This document shows positions 16,535-20,992 of a stretch of DNA of 20,992 nucleotides, one piece after another (position 1 is the stretch's first letter; the number at the start of each line of letters is the position of its first letter). The position numbers were made by a program, and so were the translations under genes. Origin of the DNA: CAZLGO01 sp964559295 (GTDB lineage Archaea > Methanobacteriota > Methanobacteria > Methanobacteriales > Methanobacteriaceae); contig CAZLGO010000025.1 of NCBI GenBank assembly GCA_964559295.1, positions 1 to 20,992 of the forward strand. The letters run 5' to 3'. The notes beneath the pieces were generated by a model. That model was given only the letters and a program-made list of their open reading frames with translations, was not told where the DNA came from and searched no databases.

Positions 16535-17610
16535 TCCTCAAAGATCTTTGACATACAACCTGCAACAAGCCCTGCAAAAACATCATCAAGTATAGGACCA
16601 AGTTTTCCTATTATTCCAGGTTTTTCTTCATCATACCTTTTAAAATTAAATGTTGCTTTTGTTCCAGCAATTTGATTAGCTATGGCCATGCCAATAACCT
16701 CATCAGCATACAAAAACGCAGGATCATCTTCAACATTTATTCCATTGATCCTCCCTTTTTCATAATCTTCTTCAAGTCTTGCTCCAGCAATTATGAATGA
16801 AATAACGTTAATGTCTTCTAAAGCCTTTAGTATCTCTTTTTCCAATTTTATATAAAGATCCTCACTTTTTACTCCAACGCAAAGCTCCATACCAGCATCT
16901 ACAAGATCCTCAATTTTAACTCCCATATTCTCTATAAAATCTAAGATGGTCTTGGAAAATCCATAGTTTTTTATAGCTTTTTTTATAGCTTTTTTTGTGC
17001 ACCTTCCAATCAACATTCCAAGTTCTGTTGCACTTCCAGCGTACTTCGTATCACCCTCACCAACACATGCTATGATCATAGAATCAGATGTTGTGCCGGT
17101 GGCTATATCACCTGAAAAGCGACTTCTGACATCTAAATCCCACAAAGCTGCTGATTTTGCTTCTGTTGCGGTCATAAAAGAGTTTACAAGTGCTTCATGG
17201 GTTAAATTCTCATTTATAAGCACTACGACGTTTATAGTCCCTACCTTAGGAGCATCTGCTTTTCCATAAAGATCCCCTGCTGTTGATGGGTTTGTGATTC
17301 CGGCTGTTATTATTGCTGTTACGTAATCCAAGGTTACTGTTGCACTCTTTTTTATATCAACAGCCGTCATCATTGCTGCTGCCGGAGTTAATATGCCCTT
17401 GTCCCTAACAATCCTTTTTAGATATCCTTTTGGATTTTGGAGGATAAGCTGGTTTTTTTTGTCTATGGTATGATTCATTATGGATCTTACTTTGGAGAGA
17501 CCGCCACCCAAAATACAGCTTCCAAGCGATAAAAATCCAGCTTCCCTTTGGATCATGAGAGTATCTTTATCTAACTTAACAGAGGCATCGTCTACACAGA
17601 TTTTTTTCAA
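16531..17610 (-). CDS. cbiS: CbiS: adenosylcobinamide amidohydrolase / alpha-ribazole phosphatase fusion
   Basis: A two-domain cobamide salvage protein like that described in Methanopyrus kandleri. The first part (about 190 residues; REAGFLSLGSCILGGGLSKV, GDLYGKADAPKVGTINVVV, ATGTTSDSMIIAC) is CbiZ, removing the aminopropanol arm of cobinamide to give cobyric acid. The last about 140 residues (GARLEEDY, NVEDDPAFLYADEVIGM, GPILDDVFAGLVAG) form the PgpA-like CobZ phosphatase acting on alpha-ribazole-phosphate or the cobamide phosphate. The frame is open to an ATG at 17679, but those 23 extra residues look hydrophobic and unconserved; TTG at 17610 has an excellent GGTGGTC site 6 bases upstream and gives 359 residues, so I prefer it. 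It is the first gene of the cobamide operon. The CobZ/PgpA assignment alone could also suggest a phosphatidylglycerophosphatase, but fusion to CbiZ argues against that. Confidence 0.88.
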   Translation of the reverse strand: MKKICVDDASVKLDKDTLMIQREAGFLSLGSCILGGGLSKVRSIMNHTIDKKNQLILQNPKGYLKRIVRDKGILTPAAAMMTAVDIKKSATVTLDYVTAIITAGITNPSTAGDLYGKADAPKVGTINVVVLINENLTHEALVNSFMTATEAKSAALWDLDVRSRFSGDIATGTTSDSMIIACVGEGDTKYAGSATELGMLIGRCTKKAIKKAIKNYGFSKTILDFIENMGVKIEDLVDAGMELCVGVKSEDLYIKLEKEILKALEDINVISFIIAGARLEEDYEKGRINGINVEDDPAFLYADEVIGMAIANQIAGTKATFNFKRYDEEKPGIIGKLGPILDDVFAGLVAGCMSKIFEE

Positions 17611-17677
17611 TCTGACCACCAATAATGTTATAATGATATAGGTGAATATATCAGATATACCATAAGTAGGTGATTGC
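17611..17677. promoter_or_regulatory. Divergent promoter region between cbiS and the PII-like gene
   Basis: If cbiS starts at TTG 17610, this 67-base gap holds two ribosome sites (GGTGGTC for cbiS on the minus strand at 17614-17620; AGGTGAT for the plus gene at 17668-17674) and a nearly symmetrical TATATCAGATATA core (17647-17659) that can act as TATA box in either direction. Spacing gives leaders of about 20 bases for cbiS and very few bases for the plus gene. Confidence 0.5.
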
Positions 17678-18187
17678 ATGAAGGTTCATTTGCGGGTCTT
17701 TGTTGAGGTTGAAAACTTAGGGAAAGCCATAAATGCCTTAACTGAAGCTGGAGTAACAGGATTTTATATCTTAGAATACAAGGGCATGTCTCCGCAGGAT
17801 TGGAAAGGCTTCATCATAAAAGAAGAGCCAGAATCAGTTATAGGGATGATTAGAGACTATGCAAGCGATGCTATACTTATATGTTCTGTGGTAGATGAGA
17901 ATCTAGTGGATAAGATAGAAAATTCAGTTCACGAATCATTAGAAAATGAAAAATACACCATTTTAGAGGTTCCAATACGCAAGATAATTGTAAACTATGG
18001 GGATCAAGAGGAAATCGAAAAAGAAGTTGATGTATGGTTATTGGAGAAGAAGGTTGTATGTTTTTACTGTGGTGAAGATGCCATCCAGAGAGTTCGAATC
18101 GATGTAAATAAAGGGAAGATATGGTGTACAAATTGTGGAGCAGCAAGATACTATATTTTAAAAGGAGTTGAGATGCCAAGCGGGTGA
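17678..18187 (+). CDS. PII-like protein with C-terminal zinc ribbon (function unknown)
   Basis: A 169-residue protein. Residues 1-106 have the ferredoxin-like beta-alpha-beta pattern of nitrogen-regulator PII homologues: HLRVFVEVENLGKAINAL, GVTGFYILEYKGM, and an end with the PII-like ILEVPIRKIIV. This resembles the uncharacterised archaeal PII-homologue family (MJ1244 type). After a linker comes a four-cysteine zinc ribbon, CFYCG (Cys128/131) and CTNCGAARYY (Cys150/153). PII folds usually sense metabolites or metals and bind a partner; neither ligand nor partner is known here. A good AGGTGAT site stands 3 bases before the ATG. The next gene begins 4 bases after its stop and encodes a matching zinc ribbon, then larC, so a role in metal or cofactor handling is my inference. 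It is divergent from cbiS. Confidence 0.75.
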   Translation: MKVHLRVFVEVENLGKAINALTEAGVTGFYILEYKGMSPQDWKGFIIKEEPESVIGMIRDYASDAILICSVVDENLVDKIENSVHESLENEKYTILEVPIRKIIVNYGDQEEIEKEVDVWLLEKKVVCFYCGEDAIQRVRIDVNKGKIWCTNCGAARYYILKGVEMPSG

Positions 18188-18191
18188 TAAT

Positions 18192-18365
18192 ATGGTAATA
18201 GAGCCATGGAAACTTGAAAAGGCTGCGAAATGTTACAACTGTGGAGATGCTTCTGTCCACGAGATTCTTGTAAACGAGTACAAAATGGAGATAAAATGCA
18301 GAGAATGCGGATTTACGAGATATTACTCCTTCCATATACTGGATATACCAAAAAAAGAAAAGTGA
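18192..18365 (+). CDS. Small zinc-ribbon protein (function unknown)
   Basis: A 57-residue protein dominated by one zinc ribbon: CYNCG (Cys14/17) and CRECGFTRYY (Cys36/39). The ORF could start at an ATG at 18168, but GGGTGAT (18182-18188) directly before the ATG at 18192 fixes the shorter start. Cysteine spacing (19 residues between the inner cysteines) and the trailing RYY...(D/E)(I/M)P are the same as in the ribbon of the preceding protein, so the two are related copies. It sits 4 bases after that gene and a few bases before the larC ribosome site, clearly one operon. Such ribbons may bind nucleic acid, protein or metal; I cannot choose. Confidence 0.75.
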   Translation: MVIEPWKLEKAAKCYNCGDASVHEILVNEYKMEIKCRECGFTRYYSFHILDIPKKEK

Positions 18366-18378
18366 TGGAGGATGAAAA

Positions 18379-19575
18379 CTGATAGCTATCATAGATCCCC
18401 AAAATTCAGGGATAGCAGGAAACATGGTAGTAGGTGCCTTGGTGGATCTTGGAGTAGACCCTGATTGTGTTGTAGATGTTATGGAAAATTGTGCCTCCTA
18501 TTTTGGGGACATTAACGTTAAGATAAAGGATGTTAAAAAATCCGGTATTTCTGCTACCTATGTAGATGTTAAATGTGAGGATAAAAAATCAATTGATTAT
18601 TTGAAACTTCTTGAGAAGTTAGAGAAAACTGAACATAAAGACTTCGACGCAAATATTTTAAAATTTGCAAAAAAGGTATTCCAGACACTTGCAAAAGCAG
18701 AAGCTAAGGTTCATGGCACAACTCTAAATAAGATACATTTTCATGAAGTAGGTGCTGCAGACGCTGTAGCAGATATCATTGGAGCGGCTTACTGTTTTTA
18801 TAAACTTGGGCTTGATGATGGGAAAGTTTATGGAATGCCTGTGGCTTTAGGGGGAGGCAGAGTAGAAGGTATGCATGGATCAATGAGTGTTCCTGCCCCA
18901 GCGACTTTAGAGATTTTAAGAGGTGTCCCTGCATTTGGGGGTCCCATAGATTATGAGCTTACAACTCCAACAGGCGCAGCTCTCTTTGTAAACATGGTGG
19001 ACGAATTTTCCAATTTTTATCCCCTGATCACAAACAGAGGGATTGGATATGGGGCGGGAAAATTAGATCTTGACGTTCCGAATGTCTTAAGGGTTTCAAT
19101 TGGAGATTCTCTGATTCCAACAGATAAGGTATCTATACTGGAGACCAACCTTGATGATGTTACAGGAGAGATCTTAGGTTACATCATGGATAGGCTCTTA
19201 GAGGAAGGGGCTCTGGATGTTACCATAATTCCCACCGTAACCAAGAAGAATAGGCCCGGTCATCTTTTAAGAGTAATAACCAGGACAGACATGAATGATG
19301 TGCTTTCAGAAACCATTATAAGAGAAACAGGGACACTTGGTGTTAGGATCATTCCTTATGTACATAGAAATATTGTAAAACGGAAAATAATTCCAATTGA
19401 AGTACCGATAAATGGAAAAAAACAGAAAGTGAGAGTTAAAGTGGCTATGATTGGTGAAGAGGTAGTTAATGTAACCACAGAATATGAAGATGTTAGGAAA
19501 ATTTCAGAGGAAACAGGTATTCCTTTGAAGGATGTAATAAGGATTATAGAGAAGAAAGTGCAGTATGAGTATTGA
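18379..19575 (+). CDS. larC: Nickel-pincer cofactor synthesis protein LarC (nickel insertion), apparent CTG start
   Basis: LarC inserts nickel into the pyridinium bis-thiocarboxylate precursor in a CTP-dependent reaction to make the nickel-pincer cofactor of lactate racemase and other LarA-type epimerases. Seen: N-terminal IDPQNSGIAGNMVVGAL, KIHFHEVGAADAVADIIGA, PVALGGGRVEGMHGSMSVPAPA, YELTTPTGAALF, and the LarC2-type half LETNLDDVTGEILGYIMDRL onward. The first ATG in frame (18424) falls inside the conserved IAGNM motif, so it is too late. Upstream, a perfect GGAGG (18367-18371) is followed after 7 bases by CTG (18379) in the right frame; an ATG at 18372 is in another frame. From CTG the protein has 398 residues. 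Unlike Lactobacillus larC1/larC2, the two halves are in one frame. LarB, LarE and LarA are not in the window. Confidence 0.88.
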   Translation: MIAIIDPQNSGIAGNMVVGALVDLGVDPDCVVDVMENCASYFGDINVKIKDVKKSGISATYVDVKCEDKKSIDYLKLLEKLEKTEHKDFDANILKFAKKVFQTLAKAEAKVHGTTLNKIHFHEVGAADAVADIIGAAYCFYKLGLDDGKVYGMPVALGGGRVEGMHGSMSVPAPATLEILRGVPAFGGPIDYELTTPTGAALFVNMVDEFSNFYPLITNRGIGYGAGKLDLDVPNVLRVSIGDSLIPTDKVSILETNLDDVTGEILGYIMDRLLEEGALDVTIIPTVTKKNRPGHLLRVITRTDMNDVLSETIIRETGTLGVRIIPYVHRNIVKRKIIPIEVPINGKKQKVRVKVAMIGEEVVNVTTEYEDVRKISEETGIPLKDVIRIIEKKVQYEY

Positions 19576-19604
19576 TAATAATTTCAATACATCATGTCTT
19601 AACA

Positions 19605-19909
19605 AAGGTGGATATCAATGGATGTTTTAGCTGTATTAAGAAACCCTGAAAGGTAAAACCACCGACACTCTGGTTGAAAAAGCAATTGAGGGTGTTAAAT
19701 CAGTTGACCCAGAATGTAATGTATGGAAGTTGCATTTGACGGACTATAACATAAAATACTGCAGAAACTGTTTTAAAACCGAAGAACCCATTGCCAGATG
19801 CTCTATCCAGATGATATGGATGATATTAATAGATGGGAGAATTGATTACATAAGCATCTGCTCAGAAAGAGGAGAAATCATTATGAATAAAAGAGAATAT
19901 TGCGATTAA
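19605..19909 (+). pseudogene. Frameshifted, truncated flavoprotein (NADPH-dependent FMN reductase family)
   Basis: An AAGGTGGAT ribosome site and ATG (19618) are still present, and the first codons read MDVLAVLRNPER before a TAA. Shifting frame at 19652 gives GKTTDTLVEKAIEGVKSVD, then LTDYNIKYCRNCFKTEEP, the cysteine-containing segment typical of iron-sulfur flavoproteins and FMN reductases (ordinarily INGSPR-x-GNTDTLVEKA). After CSI the frame must shift again to read DDMDDINRW, which soon stops. Nothing after about 85 residues resembles the rest of the family (about 180-240 residues). At least two frameshifts plus a 3' truncation show that it is a remnant. Confidence 0.8.
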
Positions 19910-19925
19910 AGTCCTTGAATGATTA

Positions 19926-19938
19926 AAATATATTATAA
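19926..19938 (+). promoter_or_regulatory. TATA box of queC
   Basis: The run AAATATATTATAA is a strong archaeal TATA element. Its centre is about 27 bases before the ATG at 19958, which places transcription start at or next to that codon, meaning a leaderless or nearly leaderless mRNA. No Shine-Dalgarno site is seen, as expected for that case. Confidence 0.6.
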
Positions 19939-19957
19939 CTTATTTAAATGTGCTAAT

Positions 19958-20653
19958 ATGAAAACCTTAAACAAACCAAAAGCAATATCAGTCCTCTCAG
20001 GAGGCTTAGATTCAACAGTAGCAACAGCATATTTCAAAGATACATATGATATTCATGCATTAACCTTCGATTACGGGCAGAGAAGTGCCAGAATGGAAAT
20101 CCAATCATCCAAATTAATATGCGAAGAGTTAAACATTAAACATACCGTTATAGAACTACCGTGGCTTAGAAAGCTTGGAAGTTCTGCTTTAACATCTGAA
20201 GAAGATATTCCTCAATTAAAAATGGAAGAACTTGATGATAAATCAATTTGCAATGAAACTGCAAGGAATGTATGGGTTCCTGCAAGAAATATAATATTTG
20301 TGGCCATAGCTTCATCATTTGCAGAGGCTGAAGGTGCAGAAAAAATCATAGTTGGATGGGACTATGAAGAGGCTACAACTTTTCCTGATAACTCTAAAGA
20401 ATTTTTAAATGCATTTAATGAGCTTTTAAAGCATGGCACGATTTTTGTAAAGATTAAAATTGAAGCCCCACTTATAAATATGGACAAAAGTGAAATTGTG
20501 AGTTTAGGAACAAGATTAGGTGCTCCATTGGAGTTAAGCTACTCTTGTTATCAGGGAGATTCTATCCATTGTGGTGTCTGCGAATCCTGTTTAAGGCGCA
20601 AAAGAGCATTTGAAGATGCAGGGATTGAAGATAAGACAAAATACGCAATATAA
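19958..20653 (+). CDS. queC: 7-cyano-7-deazaguanine synthase QueC
   Basis: ATP-dependent conversion of 7-carboxy-7-deazaguanine to preQ0, the precursor that archaea insert at tRNA position 15 and turn into archaeosine. Seen: the PP-loop SGGLDST (14-20), LTFDYGQRSARME, the VPARNIIF segment, GWDYEEATTFPD, and the C-terminal zinc site SCYQGDSIHCGVCESC (Cys197, 205, 208, 211). The open frame extends to an ATG at 19919, but that stretch contains the TATA box, so the ATG at 19958 (231 residues, normal length) is chosen. It stands alone; no other archaeosine gene is in the window. Confidence 0.95.
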   Translation: MKTLNKPKAISVLSGGLDSTVATAYFKDTYDIHALTFDYGQRSARMEIQSSKLICEELNIKHTVIELPWLRKLGSSALTSEEDIPQLKMEELDDKSICNETARNVWVPARNIIFVAIASSFAEAEGAEKIIVGWDYEEATTFPDNSKEFLNAFNELLKHGTIFVKIKIEAPLINMDKSEIVSLGTRLGAPLELSYSCYQGDSIHCGVCESCLRRKRAFEDAGIEDKTKYAI

Positions 20654-20673
20654 TTTTATGAATATTTTCCATA

Positions 20674-20787
20674 TCATCTTATGCAGATAAACTTAAAGGG
20701 TCCTAGATTTTTCACGCCACAGCAAGCCTTTGCATTTTTCTTTATTTCAAGCCTTTTCACATTTGGTTTGAACAAATCAAATACCAT
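20674..20787 (-). pseudogene. Possible HEAT-repeat protein N-terminal remnant
   Basis: A 37-codon reading with a respectable AGGTG ribosome site 5-6 bases before the ATG and a TATA-like TTTATACTC farther up (about 20814-20823). The start VFDLFKPNVKRLEIKKNAKA resembles the N terminus of archaeal HEAT-repeat proteins (commonly an LFKPNVEKL-like opening), but the frame stops after GPFKFICIR with no repeats. It may be a truncated remnant whose promoter has survived, or a small peptide gene. Identification rests on one short segment. Confidence 0.35.
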
Positions 20788-20885
20788 CTTAACACCTACT
20801 TATGTGACCAATTGAGTATAAAGTTTCGAGCGTATCTGAAGTTCTTAGATGTAAGTTATATTTCAAACTGTAAAACAAGTTGAAA

Positions 20886-20992
20886 TTAATTATCATTTTT
20901 TGATTTAATGGTTGTTAATTCATTTTTCAGACCCTCGTTTTCCTCATCGATCTTATCTTTTCGTTCTCCAGAGCGTTGATTCTCTCCTTTAG
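20886..20992 (-). pseudogene. 3' end of a coiled-coil reading frame, possibly frameshifted
   Basis: Entering from the right edge on the minus strand, one frame reads KERINALENEK and then turns into MRKTRV and stops; the overlapping frame continues DKIDEENEGLKNEL and ends at a TAA at 20886-20888. Joined at an A-run (about 20955), they would form one continuous heptad-like, charged coiled coil. This suggests the C terminus of a coiled-coil protein with a single-base shift. The rest lies outside the window, so neither family nor integrity can be settled. Confidence 0.35.

Noticed and set aside
16973..17000. Short tandem repeat of TTTTTTTATAGC
   Set aside because: It lies inside cbiS and simply encodes a lysine-alanine-isoleucine helix (KKAIKKAIK); two copies only, no sign of a mobile or regulatory repeat.
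17677..17680. Overlapping divergent start codons in CATG
   Set aside because: Attractive but probably artificial: cbiS has a much better TTG start with a strong ribosome site at 17610.
19919..19957. Longer queC start at 19919
   Set aside because: The extra 13 codons contain the TATA box, and the family normally begins just before the PP-loop.
1..20992. CRISPR arrays, insertion sequences, rRNA or tRNA genes
   Set aside because: I found no regularly spaced repeats, no transposase reading, no terminal inverted repeats and no cloverleaf-like segment with a T-loop consensus in the intergenic stretches.

Overview
The window is about 21 kb of an AT-rich euryarchaeal chromosome. Archaeal origin is shown by ribosomal protein L10e/uL16, the KEOPS subunit Pcc1, the C56 tRNA 2'-O-methyltransferase Trm56, a long-type archaeal FKBP, GGTGATC-type Shine-Dalgarno sites and TATA boxes. 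A methanogen or anaerobic methane/alkane oxidiser is indicated by MfnA (tyrosine decarboxylase for methanofuran), the rare type-2 seryl-tRNA synthetase with zinc ligands Cys/Glu/Cys, a multi-cluster ferredoxin, archaeal cobamide salvage (CbiS, CobS), and nickel accessory proteins of the CooT, CooC and LarC types. I cannot place it to genus; a lineage near Methanomicrobia, ANME-1 or Syntrophoarchaeia would fit.

Layout. Positions 1-2.2 kb hold the end of a ferredoxin, convergent with a short cooT-like gene that lies behind pyrC on the minus strand; about 400 bases without a convincing gene follow. Positions 2.2-4.0 kb hold a HIGH-motif nucleotidyltransferase overlapping an FKBP peptidyl-prolyl isomerase. 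Positions 4.1-6.75 kb (minus) hold a large membrane sensor histidine kinase with no response regulator beside it. Positions 6.9-9.45 kb (minus) hold a compact cooC-pcc1-serS operon. It is divergent from a plus-strand run at 9.56-14.68 kb: rpl10e, ppsA, mfnA, 6-phospho-3-hexuloisomerase, fumarase beta subunit. Positions 14.67-17.6 kb (minus) hold cbiS-cobS-trm56-upp, every junction overlapping. Positions 17.68-19.58 kb (plus) hold a PII-like protein with a zinc ribbon, a second small zinc-ribbon protein, and larC. Positions 19.6-20.99 kb hold a frameshifted flavoprotein remnant, queC, and two possible fragments on the minus strand.

How the genes fit together. PpsA makes PEP from pyruvate, FumB belongs to the C4 part of the (often reductive, incomplete) TCA route, PHI links fructose-6-phosphate to pentose synthesis, and MfnA supplies tyramine for methanofuran. 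This is autotrophic-style anabolism led by a ribosomal protein gene. CbiS and CobS form a cobamide lower-ligand and salvage pair. Three separate nickel-protein helper families (CooT, CooC, LarC) fall within 20 kb. The most novel-looking element is the trio at 17.68-19.58 kb: a PII-like domain fused to a zinc ribbon, a stand-alone zinc ribbon of matching spacing, and LarC, whose reading frame appears to begin at a CTG codon.
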